From JABMMZ01 sp040403495 (lineage in GTDB: Bacteria; Bacteroidota; Bacteroidia; NS11-12g; UBA955): DNA of 64,000 nucleotides. The notes below the pieces were generated by a model that was not told the origin of the DNA, did not search any database, and saw only the letters and a list, made by a program, of their open reading frames with translations. Made by a program: the position numbers and the translations under genes. Below, piece by piece: positions 17,708-26,311 of this stretch. Every line of letters starts with the position of its first letter. Within the stretch, counting starts at the first letter, position 1. The DNA is taken from NCBI GenBank assembly GCA_040403495.1, contig JBBAKM010000012.1, positions 1 through 64,000 on the forward strand, written 5' to 3'.

Positions 17708-19336
17708 TTAGTACATGCCACCCATGTCTGGCGCGCCATGTGCATGAGGTGCTTCTTTTTCTTTAATTTCAACTAAAGCACATTCTGTTGTTAAAATCAT
17801 GCTAGCTACTGATGCTGCATTTTCTAGAGCAACTCTGCTTACTTTAGTTGGGTCGATAACACCTGATTTAATTAAATTCTCGTATTGTTCTGTACGGGCA
17901 TTGTAACCAAAATCGTCTTTACCTTCTTTAACTTTTTGAACAATGATAGAACCTTCACCACCAGCATTGGTAATAATTTGTCTTAATGGTTCTTCTAATG
18001 CTCTTCTAACAATTGCAATACCTGTATTTTCATCTTCAGTATCACCTTTCAATTTCTCTAAACCTTCTAAAGCTCTGATGTATGCAATTCCACCACCTGG
18101 AACTATTCCTTCTTCTACAGCAGCTCTAGTTGCATGTAAAGCATCATCTACTCTGTCTTTTTTCTCTTTCATTTCAACTTCACTAGCAGCACCTATGTAT
18201 AATACCGCTACACCACCAGCTAATTTTGCCAATCTTTCTTGAAGTTTTTCTTTGTCGTAATCGCTTGTAGTATTTTCGATTTGCGCTTTTATTTGTGCAA
18301 TTCTAGCTTGAATAGCAGCTTTGTCGCCAGCACCACCCACAATAGTAGTGTTGTCTTTGTCGATAGTAATGCTTTCTGCTCTACCCAAATCTTCCATTGT
18401 AGCATCATCTAATTTTCTGCCTTGCTCTTCGCTAATTAAAGTTCCGCCAGTTAAGATAGCAATGTCTTGTAACATTTCTTTTCTTCTGTCGCCAAAACCA
18501 GGAGCTTTTACAGCTGCAATTTTTAATGATCCTCTAATTTTGTTAACAACCAAAGTTGCCAAAGCTTCACCTTCTACTTCTTCACTGATAATTACCAAAG
18601 GTTTGCCAGTTTGAACTACTTTTTCCAAAATTGGAAGCAAATCTTTCATGCTGCTAATTTTTTTATCGTAAATCAAGATGTATGCACCTTCTAAGTCAGC
18701 AATCATTTTTTCGCCATTGGTAACGAAATATGGAGATTGGTAACCTCTGTCAAATTGCATTCCTTCAACAACCTCAACAGTGGTGTCAGTGCCTTTTGCT
18801 TCTTCAACAGTTATTACACCGTCTTTACCAACTTTTCTCATTGCTTCTGCAATAAGTTTTCCAATAGTATTGTCGTTGTTTGCTGAGATGGTAGCAACTT
18901 GCTCAATTTTATTGTTGTCGTCGCCAATTTCTCTTGAAAGTTTTCTTAAAGATTCTACCGTTGCAATAACAGCTTTCTCGATACCTCTTTTTAAGTCCAT
19001 TGGATTAGCACCTGCCGCAACGTTTTTAATTCCTGTTGTTACAATGCTTTGGGCTAAAACGGTTGCAGTAGTTGTGCCATCACCTGCTAAATCAGCAGTT
19101 TTGCTTGCAACTTCTTTTACCATTTGTGCACCCATGTTCTCGATTTCATTCTCAAGTTCTATTTCTTTTGCGACCGTTACACCGTCTTTGGTAATAACTG
19201 GAGAACCGTATTTTTTGCCGATTACAACATTTCTTCCTTTAGGTCCTAATGTTACTTTTACTGCATTCGCTAATGCGTCTACACCACGTTTTAATCCTTC
19301 ACGTGCTTCTATGTTAAAATGGATTGATTTTGCCAT
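17708..19336 (-). CDS. groL: 60-kDa chaperonin GroEL
   Basis: 542 residues, full length. The N terminus MAKSIHFNIEAREGLKRGVDALANAVKVTLGPKGRNV, the ATP-site DGTTTATVLA (about 87-96) and the C-terminal GGM tail (GAPDMGGMY) are all present. It forms the tetradecameric folding chamber in the cytoplasm. The groES gene lies 49 nt upstream; a terminator follows. Only one groEL is seen in the window. Confidence 0.98.
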   Translation of the reverse strand: MAKSIHFNIEAREGLKRGVDALANAVKVTLGPKGRNVVIGKKYGSPVITKDGVTVAKEIELENEIENMGAQMVKEVASKTADLAGDGTTTATVLAQSIVTTGIKNVAAGANPMDLKRGIEKAVIATVESLRKLSREIGDDNNKIEQVATISANNDNTIGKLIAEAMRKVGKDGVITVEEAKGTDTTVEVVEGMQFDRGYQSPYFVTNGEKMIADLEGAYILIYDKKISSMKDLLPILEKVVQTGKPLVIISEEVEGEALATLVVNKIRGSLKIAAVKAPGFGDRRKEMLQDIAILTGGTLISEEQGRKLDDATMEDLGRAESITIDKDNTTIVGGAGDKAAIQARIAQIKAQIENTTSDYDKEKLQERLAKLAGGVAVLYIGAASEVEMKEKKDRVDDALHATRAAVEEGIVPGGGIAYIRALEGLEKLKGDTEDENTGIAIVRRALEEPLRQIITNAGGEGSIIVQKVKEGKDDFGYNARTEQYENLIKSGVIDPTKVSRVALENAASVASMILTTECALVEIKEKEAPHAHGAPDMGGMY

Positions 19337-19385
19337 ATATTTTTTTAATTGTTATTTTTGATTTTTTTGAGTTGATTAAATTGAA

Positions 19386-19655
19386 TTAAATGATAGCGAA
19401 AATGTCGCTTTCTCTCATGATTAAATAATCTTTTCCCTCTACTTGGATTTCTGTACCTGCGTATTTACCATACAATACAGTATCGCCAGGTTTGCATGTC
19501 ATAGGCTCGTCTTTTTTGCCTGCTCCAACTGCTACAACAATCCCTTTTTGAGGTTTTTCTTTTGCTGTGTCTGGAATAATAATTCCTCCTGCTGTTTTTA
19601 CTTCGGCTGCTGCCGGTTCTACTAAAACTCTGTCTGCTAATGGTTGAATATTCAT
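19386..19655 (-). CDS. groS: 10-kDa co-chaperonin GroES
   Basis: 89 residues from the ATG at 19655: MNIQPLADRVLVEPAAAE. An upstream in-frame extension of 31 residues does not match the family and is discarded. GGIIIPDTAKEKPQ marks the mobile loop, and CKPGDTVLYGKYAGTEI and YLIMRESDIFAII end the fold. It caps GroEL. I see no TAnnTTTG element and no CIRCE repeat upstream. Tandem GTCAAAA octamers at 19744-19767 may belong to its control region. Confidence 0.95.
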   Translation of the reverse strand: MNIQPLADRVLVEPAAAEVKTAGGIIIPDTAKEKPQKGIVVAVGAGKKDEPMTCKPGDTVLYGKYAGTEIQVEGKDYLIMRESDIFAII

Positions 19656-19743
19656 ATATTTATAATGATTTGAATGTTTGTAACAACATATAGTCACTAA
19701 GTGTGCCATTTTATAATTTATGCCATTTTTTCGCTTCAATGGT

Positions 19744-19767
19744 GTCAAAAAGTCAAAATGTCATGTT
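19744..19767. promoter_or_regulatory. Three near-tandem octamers upstream of groES
   Basis: GTCAAAAA, GTCAAAAT and GTCATGTT follow each other without gaps about 90 nt before the groES start. They read TTTTGAC-type repeats on the groES strand. They could be a heat-shock operator or part of an alternative promoter; this is only positional inference. Confidence 0.3.
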
Positions 19768-19837
19768 TTGTTTTTGCTTTTTAATCCTATTAATTTTTCT
19801 GTGTTAATCTTGTGTAAAACCAAAATGAAGAATCTGT

Positions 19838-19845
19838 TATTTTTG
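19838..19845 (+). promoter_or_regulatory. TAnnTTTG -7 element for the cyanophycinase gene
   Basis: TATTTTTG, 39 nt upstream of the start codon. Confidence 0.55.
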
Positions 19846-19884
19846 TAGCTTAATTTTTTCAATAATATACAAAACGTCATTTTT

Positions 19885-20760
19885 ATGAATAATCAAGAAC
19901 CAAAAGGTATTCTTATACCTGTGGGGGGGGCTGAGGACAAAGGAACGGATCTAGAATTAGGAATTATTTCAAGGAATAATCTGAATTTTATGGAAATTGG
20001 TATCCTTAAGAATATTGTTAATGAAATAGGAAATAATGACGCCAGAATTGAAGTTATTACTACCGCATCTCAAATTCCTGATGAGGTAGGTGAAAATTAC
20101 ATTGATGCTTTCTCTAAGTTGGGTTGTCAAAATATTGGTCACATGAAAATTAGAAATCGTGAGGATGTTATGCAAAAAGACTATTACGAACGTCTAAAAG
20201 CTTGTGACGCACTTATGTTTAGCGGTGGAAATCAATTGCGACTTACTTCTATATTTGGTGGAACTGAGTTTTTGGAATTACTGATTGAGCGTTACTACAA
20301 TGAAAGATTTGTAATAGCAGGGACAAGTGCCGGTGCTATGGCAATGAGTAATACCATGATTTATCAAGGTAATGCAAGTAATGCCCATCTGAAAGGGGAA
20401 GTTAAAATTACAACTGGATTGGCTTTTGTGAAAGACGTTATCATAGATTCTCACTTCAATAAAAGAGGTCGTTTCTCACGATTAGCTCAAGCAGTAGCGA
20501 GTAATCCCTCTGCAATCGGAATTGGTTTGGGTGAAGATACAGGCGTTATTATTAAAAAAGGGTACGAAATGGAAGCCATTGGAAGTGGTGCTGTTGTTAT
20601 AATTGACGGTCGCCATATCAGGCATAATAATATTGCTGATATTGAAGAAGGTACCCCAATCTCTGTTGAAAACATCATAGTTCATATTATGGAAAAAGGG
20701 AATCGCTATAATTCAAAAACAAAGGTATTCGAAGCGGCCAACGTAAATGTTGTTGAATAG
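19885..20760 (+). CDS. cphB: Cyanophycinase (peptidase S51)
   Basis: 291 residues, a normal length for CphB. ILIPVGGAEDKG at the N terminus, LMFSGGNQLRLTSIFGGT (about 111-128), the nucleophile elbow IAGTSAGAMAMSNTM with Ser148, and DSHFNKRGRFSRL with the family His are all visible. The enzyme cleaves the Asp-Arg polymer cyanophycin to beta-Asp-Arg dipeptides. No signal peptide, so it is the cytoplasmic form. Its usual partners, cyanophycin synthetase and isoaspartyl dipeptidase, are not next to it here. Confidence 0.9.
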   Translation: MNNQEPKGILIPVGGAEDKGTDLELGIISRNNLNFMEIGILKNIVNEIGNNDARIEVITTASQIPDEVGENYIDAFSKLGCQNIGHMKIRNREDVMQKDYYERLKACDALMFSGGNQLRLTSIFGGTEFLELLIERYYNERFVIAGTSAGAMAMSNTMIYQGNASNAHLKGEVKITTGLAFVKDVIIDSHFNKRGRFSRLAQAVASNPSAIGIGLGEDTGVIIKKGYEMEAIGSGAVVIIDGRHIRHNNIADIEEGTPISVENIIVHIMEKGNRYNSKTKVFEAANVNVVE

Positions 20761-20890
20761 TTATCTTAACAAAGTTAAGGTTCCTTTTAAATAAAAATAC
20801 TTTCCGTTTTGTTAGCCACACATGAATTTATTTAAAAAATAGGAGATATCTATTTTTATTTTTCGAGTTAAAAATACATAAAATAAGTAA

Positions 20891-20898
20891 TAAGTTTG
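20891..20898 (+). promoter_or_regulatory. TAnnTTTG -7 element for mtgA
   Basis: TAAGTTTG, 5 nt upstream of the start, giving a very short leader. Confidence 0.5.
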
Positions 20899-20903
20899 CT
20901 CCC

Positions 20904-21680
20904 ATGTTTGGATTGTCTGCATTTTTTGCAAAATTTTTAGTTTGGTCTGTCATTTTAAAAACCATTAAAAACATCATCAAATGGTTTTTAATTTTAAGTA
21001 TTGGACTAGTATTGCTTTATAAATTTGTTCCTGTTCCATATACCTTATTTATGTTCCAAAGGTGTTTTCAACAACAAGCTGATGGGGACGAAATGAAACT
21101 AGAAAAGGATTGGGTGTCAAAGGATGAAATTTCCAATTATGTTCAATTGGCTGTAGTGTGTTCTGAAGATCAAAACTACTTAAAACACAATGGATTTGAC
21201 TTAGGCGCAATTAAAAAAGCGATGAAGTACAATGAAAAAATGGAAGAAAAAGGCAAGTCGAAACGAAGAGGGGCGAGCACAATTAGTCAACAAACTGCCA
21301 AAAATGTTTTTTTGTGGCATGGTAGAAGTTGGATTCGCAAGGGGTTTGAAGTGTATTTTACTTTTCTGATCGAGTTGTTGTGGAGTAAAGAGCGTATAAT
21401 GGAGGTTTATCTCAATGTGATAGAATTGGGGGATGGTGTGTATGGTGTTGAAGCTGCATCACAAAAGTATTTTAAAAAATCAGCATCCAGATTGACCCCA
21501 AGTGAAGCCGCCCTTATGGCAGTAGTGCTGCCCAACCCAAGAAAATTTTCTATCGCCAACCCAAGTGGATACACTCGCAAGCGTCAAGCTTGGTGTTTAA
21601 GACAAATGAGGTTCTGGGGAATGAAGTTGGATTATAACAAAGCTGATAAATCTTCGAAAAACTCTGAAGATGAAAATTAA
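20904..21680 (+). CDS. mtgA: Monofunctional peptidoglycan glycosyltransferase MtgA
   Basis: 258 residues, a GT51 domain alone. One N-terminal membrane helix (about 20-42) is followed by the donor-site SEDQNYLKHNGFDLGAI with catalytic Glu88. RRGASTISQQTAKNVFLW, ERIMEVYLNVIELGDGVYGVEAAS and LTPSEAALMAVVLPNP are the other GT51 motifs. No transpeptidase domain. It polymerises lipid II at the outer face of the inner membrane. pyrH follows under its own promoter. Confidence 0.93.
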   Translation: MFGLSAFFAKFLVWSVILKTIKNIIKWFLILSIGLVLLYKFVPVPYTLFMFQRCFQQQADGDEMKLEKDWVSKDEISNYVQLAVVCSEDQNYLKHNGFDLGAIKKAMKYNEKMEEKGKSKRRGASTISQQTAKNVFLWHGRSWIRKGFEVYFTFLIELLWSKERIMEVYLNVIELGDGVYGVEAASQKYFKKSASRLTPSEAALMAVVLPNPRKFSIANPSGYTRKRQAWCLRQMRFWGMKLDYNKADKSSKNSEDEN

Positions 21681-21699
21681 TAAATTGATTGAAAAACTA

Positions 21700-21707
21700 T
21701 ATTTTTG
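21700..21707 (+). promoter_or_regulatory. TAnnTTTG -7 element for pyrH
   Basis: TATTTTTG, 9 nt upstream of ATG 21717. The element overlaps a possible TTG start at 21705, which argues against that start. Confidence 0.5.
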
Positions 21708-21716
21708 CCAATTGAA

Positions 21717-22424
21717 ATGAAATACAAACGAATTCTCCTGAAACTTAGTGGTGAAGCTCTAATGGGCGACCAACAATATGGTATTGATCCTAAAATCTTA
21801 GAACAATATGCCAATGAAATAAAAGAAGTTGTAGACATGGGGATAGAAGTTGCCATTGTGATAGGTGGTGGTAATATTTTTAGAGGGGTTCAAGGTGTTC
21901 AAGGAGGTTTGGTTGACAGAGCACAAGGGGATTACATGGGCATGTTAGCCACTGTAATCAATGCTATGGCGCTGCAAGGAGCTCTTGAAAAAAATGCAAT
22001 TAAAACGAGATTATTGTCTGCCATTAAAATGGAACAAATTTGCGAGCCTTTTATTCGAAGAAGAGCCATGAGGCACTTAGAAAAAGGACGTGTTGTTATT
22101 TTTGGTGCTGGTACAGGTAATCCATATTTCACAACTGATACAGCGGCCTCTTTAAGAGCTGTTGAAATTGAAGCTGACCTTATATTAAAAGGGACTCGTG
22201 TTGATGGCGTTTATACTGCCGACCCTGAAAAACATGCCGATGCTGTTAAATTTGATAACATTACGTTTAGTGAAGTCTATGAAAGAGGATTAAATATTAT
22301 GGACCTTACTGCAATTACACTTTGTCAAGAAAATAAATTGCCTATCCTAGTGTTTGATATGAATAAACATGGTAATCTTAAACGATTAATGATGGGCGAA
22401 CAAGTAGGTACTTTGGTTTCCTAG
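21717..22424 (+). CDS. pyrH: UMP kinase PyrH
   Basis: 235 residues from ATG 21717 (MKYKRILLKLSGEALMG). Amino acid kinase fold: VAIVIGGGNIFRG, DYMGMLATVINAMALQGALE, FGAGTGNPYFTTDTAASLRA and LKGTRVDGVYTADPEK are all diagnostic of bacterial UMP kinase. It phosphorylates UMP to UDP and is usually GTP-activated and UTP-inhibited. Its 3' end overlaps a convergent gene by 4 nt. tsf and frr, often nearby in other bacteria, are not here. Confidence 0.96.
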   Translation: MKYKRILLKLSGEALMGDQQYGIDPKILEQYANEIKEVVDMGIEVAIVIGGGNIFRGVQGVQGGLVDRAQGDYMGMLATVINAMALQGALEKNAIKTRLLSAIKMEQICEPFIRRRAMRHLEKGRVVIFGAGTGNPYFTTDTAASLRAVEIEADLILKGTRVDGVYTADPEKHADAVKFDNITFSEVYERGLNIMDLTAITLCQENKLPILVFDMNKHGNLKRLMMGEQVGTLVS

Positions 22425-22753
22425 TCTCTGATTTTCCTTTTTATTATTCCTAATCTTTCTAATAGGCTGTAAAGTATAGAAAGTGATATAAATACGGTAG
22501 AAGTTACTATGAGTGCTACGCCTATTTTAGACATCATTTTTGATTTATTTTTGGCAATTTCTATTGGTGTGGAATAATCCAAGATTAAGCCGTGTTTAAT
22601 CAATAAAGTTAAGCCAAAAGCAAATGTAAGCATGGCTATAACTCCAGTAAATAAAGCCCATTTGTCGTTGTTGAAAATAAAATGTCTTACTATTTCGATT
22701 GTTAAATAAGTGATAGCTAATATTGAAAGTGTTAATTCAATTTGATATCCCAT
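22421..22753 (-). CDS. Small membrane protein of unknown function
   Basis: 110 residues with three hydrophobic segments (about 5-25, 33-53 and 75-97) separated by short charged loops. No recognisable motif. It is convergent with pyrH and is preceded 7 nt upstream by the outer-membrane barrel gene in the same direction, so these may be one transcript with era and rlmN. Confidence 0.6.
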   Translation of the reverse strand: MGYQIELTLSILAITYLTIEIVRHFIFNNDKWALFTGVIAMLTFAFGLTLLIKHGLILDYSTPIEIAKNKSKMMSKIGVALIVTSTVFISLSILYSLLERLGIIKRKIRD

Positions 22754-22760
22754 TTTGATG

Positions 22761-23327
22761 TTATTTTACGCCTATACTTATACTAGTTTTAAAACAAAAA
22801 TAGTAATCATCAAAAGGACCAATTACTCTAGGATTGTATCGAACTTTCAAAGCTAGTTTTGTGAACTCTAAAGACATGTTTAGGTAGTTCTTATAAGTGA
22901 TGCCAATAATTGGTCTTAAACTTAAATTTAAATCTGGTTTATTGTAAGCCACATGCGCCAATCCTATGCCTCCGCCGACAAAGGGTTTGAATGCTCTTTT
23001 GCCAATAAAATAATGATAAGTAGGTGATATTGAGAAAATGTCATAAGCACCAATGGCATCCGTTTGGAAACTTTCTTGAACAAGAGAATATTCTAAATTA
23101 ATACCTATTGAGTGTCTATTGTTTATGATTTTTTGAGGATGTAAATGAATCCCTATTCCTGCATTTTTGCCATTATACTTCGATATGTTAGGATTGAAAT
23201 ACCTCTCAGGAAAATTGCCAAATAAACCAAAATTGACTCTATAGTTTTTTTTCTGTGCTTTCAATGGCGTAAAAGCAACTAACAATAAACAGGAAAAAAA
23301 CAGGCTTTTTGGGAAATTTAATGTCAT
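22761..23327 (-). CDS. Outer-membrane beta-barrel protein
   Basis: 188 residues. A signal peptide ends near LKAQ (residue 25). The mature part alternates hydrophobic and polar residues with Gly turns (GAGIHLHPQK, GGGIGLAHVAY) and ends in an aromatic strand (YYFCFKTSISIGVK), as in small eight-stranded barrels. Ligand unknown. The start lies 15 nt after the era stop. Confidence 0.7.
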   Translation of the reverse strand: MTLNFPKSLFFSCLLLVAFTPLKAQKKNYRVNFGLFGNFPERYFNPNISKYNGKNAGIGIHLHPQKIINNRHSIGINLEYSLVQESFQTDAIGAYDIFSISPTYHYFIGKRAFKPFVGGGIGLAHVAYNKPDLNLSLRPIIGITYKNYLNMSLEFTKLALKVRYNPRVIGPFDDYYFCFKTSISIGVK

Positions 23328-23342
23328 CGTTTAAATGCTATT

Positions 23343-24236
23343 TTATTCCATGTAACCCCAATGTTTCAATTTTAACTCGTTTTTTCTCCAATCAGGTTCC
23401 ACTTTTACACGCAAATCTAGAAAGACTTTCTTTCCAACAAATTTTTCAATGTCTTTTCTTGCTTCGGTCCCAATTTTCTTGATTCCGGCACCCATTTTAC
23501 CGACAATGATTCCTTTTTGTGAGTCACGCTCTACAATAATGTATGCGTATATTTTATCTAAAGTTTTACCCTCTTGATAGTCGTGAACAATAACTTCGGT
23601 ACTGTATGGAATTTCTTGTTCATAATAGTGAAATATTTTTTCACGAATCATTTCACTAACAAAGAAACGTACATTCCTGTCGGTTAATTGGTCTTTTGGG
23701 TAAAACGCTTCGTGAGTAGGTAAGTATTTTTGAATTAATTCAATTAAACTCTCTGGATGAAACCCAATCAGTGCGGAAATAGCAATAGTTTCAGCAGGTT
23801 TTATTAAAGTACTTAAGTTACTCAATACCGCATCTACTTCTTTTTGGTCCGACAAGTCTATTTTATTGACAATTAAAATGATAGGGCAAGAGGCTTTTGA
23901 AATCAATGCCATTTGTTCGTCTTTGAAATTGGGATTAGTTACGTCAACTAACACAATTAAAACATCAGCATCATCAATACTCTCCTTCACTGCTGTCATC
24001 ATGCTATCGTGAAGTTTGTATGCAGGTTCAATAATACCTGGAGTGTCCGACAAAACGATTTGGGAATGTTCGGTATTAATGAGTCCTAAAATTCTATGTC
24101 GCGTAGTACTAGCCTTAGGTGTAATAATAGAAAGTTGTTCTCCTATTAGCAAATTACTAAGGGTACTTTTTCCTGCATTCGGTTTGCCGATGATGTTTAC
24201 AAAGCCAGCTTTGTGAGGTGTTATTTGTTCTTCCAA
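23343..24236 (-). CDS. era: GTPase Era
   Basis: 297 residues. G1 GKPNAGKST (about 17-25), G2 region with ASTTRHRI, G3 DTPG, G4 NKID. The C-terminal KH domain includes GIIVGKMGAGIKKIGTEAR, then the family ending LKLKHWGYME. Era binds the 3' end of 16S rRNA and assists 30S assembly. It follows rlmN after 10 nt, so both RNA-related genes are on one transcript. Confidence 0.96.
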   Translation of the reverse strand: MEEQITPHKAGFVNIIGKPNAGKSTLSNLLIGEQLSIITPKASTTRHRILGLINTEHSQIVLSDTPGIIEPAYKLHDSMMTAVKESIDDADVLIVLVDVTNPNFKDEQMALISKASCPIILIVNKIDLSDQKEVDAVLSNLSTLIKPAETIAISALIGFHPESLIELIQKYLPTHEAFYPKDQLTDRNVRFFVSEMIREKIFHYYEQEIPYSTEVIVHDYQEGKTLDKIYAYIIVERDSQKGIIVGKMGAGIKKIGTEARKDIEKFVGKKVFLDLRVKVEPDWRKNELKLKHWGYME

Positions 24237-24246
24237 AATGTTTTTT

Positions 24247-25290
24247 TTAATGTTTGTTTGCTAATTGTCCGCAGGCTGCATCGATGTCTTTCCCTCTGCT
24301 TCTTCTCACGTTTACAATAATGCCTTTAGACTGAACTCTGTCTGCAAATTTTAATATTTTATCGGGGTCGCTACTGGCAAATCCAGAGATAGAAATAGGG
24401 TTATATTCTATCAAATTGACTTTGCATGGAACTCTTTTTGCAAATTTGATTAATTCGTCTGCTTCTTCAATGCTGTCGTTAGTGTCTTGTATTACAGCGT
24501 ATTCTAATGTGATTTTTCGTTTCGTTTTTTTATAAAAGTAATTTAAAGCCTCTATTAATTCTTCCAAAGGATTGCTGTCATTAATAGGCATTATTTTACT
24601 TCTTTTTTCATTGTTTGCGGCGTGCAACGAAAGGGCTAAGTTAAATCGGACACCATCGTCACCCATTTTTTTAATCATTTTAGCAATACCTGCAGTGGAA
24701 ACCGTAATTCTACTTGCAGACATCCCCAATCCCTCCGGACTGGTAATTTTATGAATGCCTTCCATTACATTGCTGTAATTAAGTAAAGGCTCTCCCATGC
24801 CCATGAATACAATATTACTCAATGGCATTTGGTAAGTAGTTTTTGCCAATTGGTCAATAAGCCACACTTGGTCGTAAATTTCTGCAGGCTCCAAATTTCT
24901 GATTCTTTTCATAGCACCTGTGGCACAGAAAGTACAAGAAAGACTACACCCAACCTGACTGCTTACACAAGCGGTCATTCTATTGGGAGACGGGATTAGC
25001 ACACCTTCCACTACCGCACCATCATGAAGTTTAAAGGCAAGTTTTATGGTGCCGTCAACACTGGTTTGGGAGGTTAAAATTTCAACTGTAAGTAAATGGA
25101 AATGTTCGTTTAGCCAAACTCGAATAGATTTGGAAATATTACTCATTTCATCAAAGCTTCTGACCCCCTTTTTCCACAACCATTCGTATACTTGTTTGGC
25201 GGTGTATGAAGGAAATCCAGCATTTGAAAATTGTTCCTGTAGCTGTTCTAAGGATTCTAAACGGATGTCTTTTTTGGTAGGATTCAACAA
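24247..25290 (-). CDS. rlmN: Dual-specificity RNA methyltransferase RlmN
   Basis: 347 residues from a TTG start; no ATG is available. The radical-SAM cluster motif is CSLSCTFCATG (CxxxCxxC), preceded by VSSQVGC. NIVFMGMGEPLLN, RITVSTAGI and the C-terminal RRSRGKDIDAACGQL with the methyl-carrying Cys are all there. It methylates C2 of A2503 in 23S rRNA and A37 in some tRNAs. The TAACTTTG element ends only 5 nt before the TTG. Confidence 0.96.
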   Translation of the reverse strand: MLNPTKKDIRLESLEQLQEQFSNAGFPSYTAKQVYEWLWKKGVRSFDEMSNISKSIRVWLNEHFHLLTVEILTSQTSVDGTIKLAFKLHDGAVVEGVLIPSPNRMTACVSSQVGCSLSCTFCATGAMKRIRNLEPAEIYDQVWLIDQLAKTTYQMPLSNIVFMGMGEPLLNYSNVMEGIHKITSPEGLGMSASRITVSTAGIAKMIKKMGDDGVRFNLALSLHAANNEKRSKIMPINDSNPLEELIEALNYFYKKTKRKITLEYAVIQDTNDSIEEADELIKFAKRVPCKVNLIEYNPISISGFASSDPDKILKFADRVQSKGIIVNVRRSRGKDIDAACGQLANKH

Positions 25291-25295
25291 GATTG

Positions 25296-25303
25296 CAAAG
25301 TTA
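25296..25303 (-). promoter_or_regulatory. TAnnTTTG -7 element for rlmN-era
   Basis: TAACTTTG on the minus strand, immediately before the rlmN TTG start. Confidence 0.5.
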
Positions 25304-25318
25304 ATAGATTTTTAATGC

Positions 25319-25349
25319 TTGTGTAAATTTAAAAAAAATAGTAATTTTG
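25319..25349 (+). promoter_or_regulatory. TTG-N20-TAATTTTG promoter for the mbnP-like gene
   Basis: TTG at 25319-25321 and TAATTTTG at 25342-25349 with a 20-nt spacer. This is the best full match to the Bacteroidota consensus among the elements I checked for a -33 TTG. The ATG is 4 nt downstream. Confidence 0.65.
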
Positions 25350-25353
25350 TTAT

Positions 25354-26310
25354 ATGAAAGTAAATTTTACCCTTAAATATTTTAGTCTATTTATTTTATT
25401 GGGAGTTAGTTTTTTAGGATTTTCTCAAACAAATTCTCTTAAGTTAACAATCAATCATAAATTGGGTTCAAGCCCGTTCGCATACAACCAGGTTGCCTAT
25501 AATAATTTAGGTAATAATTTTAATGTTAATTTGTTGATGTATTATATATCAAAGGTTAAAATCGTTCATGACAAAGGTCAAGTTACTTCATTGGATAATC
25601 TTTACATCTTGGTAGATGCCACAAAGTCTACTTCTATTAATTTAGGTGATTTAGCCATTGATAGTGTTGAAAAAATTCAATTTTCTATTGGTGTAAATAC
25701 GCCTCAGAACAATCAGGACCCAACTGCGTGGCCCGAAGATCATCCACTTGCCCCTAAAAGTCCTTCGATGCACTGGGGATGGAGTGCAGGTTATCGTTTT
25801 ATAGTGATGGAAGGAACGACAGGCGACGGATTAAAACAAATGTTCCAAATTCATGGTTTAGGAAATATTAACTATTTTCAAACCGAAGTGGCTACTTCTG
25901 GAACAAAAGAAGGTAATGTTATCAATATTGCGCTTGATGCCGATTATACCAAAGTGTTAAAAAATATTCCTCTATGGAATGGAGTAATTTCTCATGGTGA
26001 AACAGATGAGTCGGTTACAGCACTCCAAAATTGTAGAGATTTTGTGTTTTCTCCTGCTGGTCAAGCTTTGTCAACACCAACGACCGAATATTCTAATGAT
26101 TTTATTGTGTTTCCTAACCCTAACAATGGCGTTTTTGAAATAAAATCTAATGTGGATTGGGATGGTGTGAAAATAGTGAATCAACTTGGCCAAACAGTGT
26201 TTCAAGGTAATAATAATTCACCATTAAGCATTTCTAATTCAGGTGTTTATTTTCTGCATTTTGAAAAGAACGGTCAGTTTTTAGGAACAAAATTAATCAG
26301 CGTTCAGTAA
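25354..26310 (+). CDS. MbnP-like copper-binding protein with T9SS sorting domain
   Basis: 318 residues. Signal peptide to about residue 24 (GVSFLGFSQ). The middle matches the MbnP family: LKLTINHKLGSSPF, NVNLLMYYISKVKI, IQFSIGVNTPQ and the conserved PSMHWGWSAGYRFIVMEG, which holds candidate Trp residues for modification to kynurenine. The last ~75 residues (from IVFPNPNNGVFEI) are a T9SS type A sorting domain, so the protein is exported to the cell surface. The MbnH-like gene follows by 1 nt. In the described MbnP/MbnH pair the diheme enzyme converts a Trp of MbnP into a copper ligand. Confidence 0.85.
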   Translation: MKVNFTLKYFSLFILLGVSFLGFSQTNSLKLTINHKLGSSPFAYNQVAYNNLGNNFNVNLLMYYISKVKIVHDKGQVTSLDNLYILVDATKSTSINLGDLAIDSVEKIQFSIGVNTPQNNQDPTAWPEDHPLAPKSPSMHWGWSAGYRFIVMEGTTGDGLKQMFQIHGLGNINYFQTEVATSGTKEGNVINIALDADYTKVLKNIPLWNGVISHGETDESVTALQNCRDFVFSPAGQALSTPTTEYSNDFIVFPNPNNGVFEIKSNVDWDGVKIVNQLGQTVFQGNNNSPLSISNSGVYFLHFEKNGQFLGTKLISVQ

Positions 26311-26311
26311 A

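Noticed and set aside
18780..19361. Long open frame opposite groEL (193 codons), with others at 17943 and 18321
   Set aside because: They mirror the codon pattern of groEL on the other strand and their products are Ser/Pro/Ala-rich with no motif.
19656..19760. CIRCE element for groES
   Set aside because: I looked for TTAGCACTC-N9-GAGTGCTAA and found no match.
21705..21716. TTG start for pyrH
   Set aside because: It overlaps the -7 element, and the ATG at 21717 gives the normal family N terminus.
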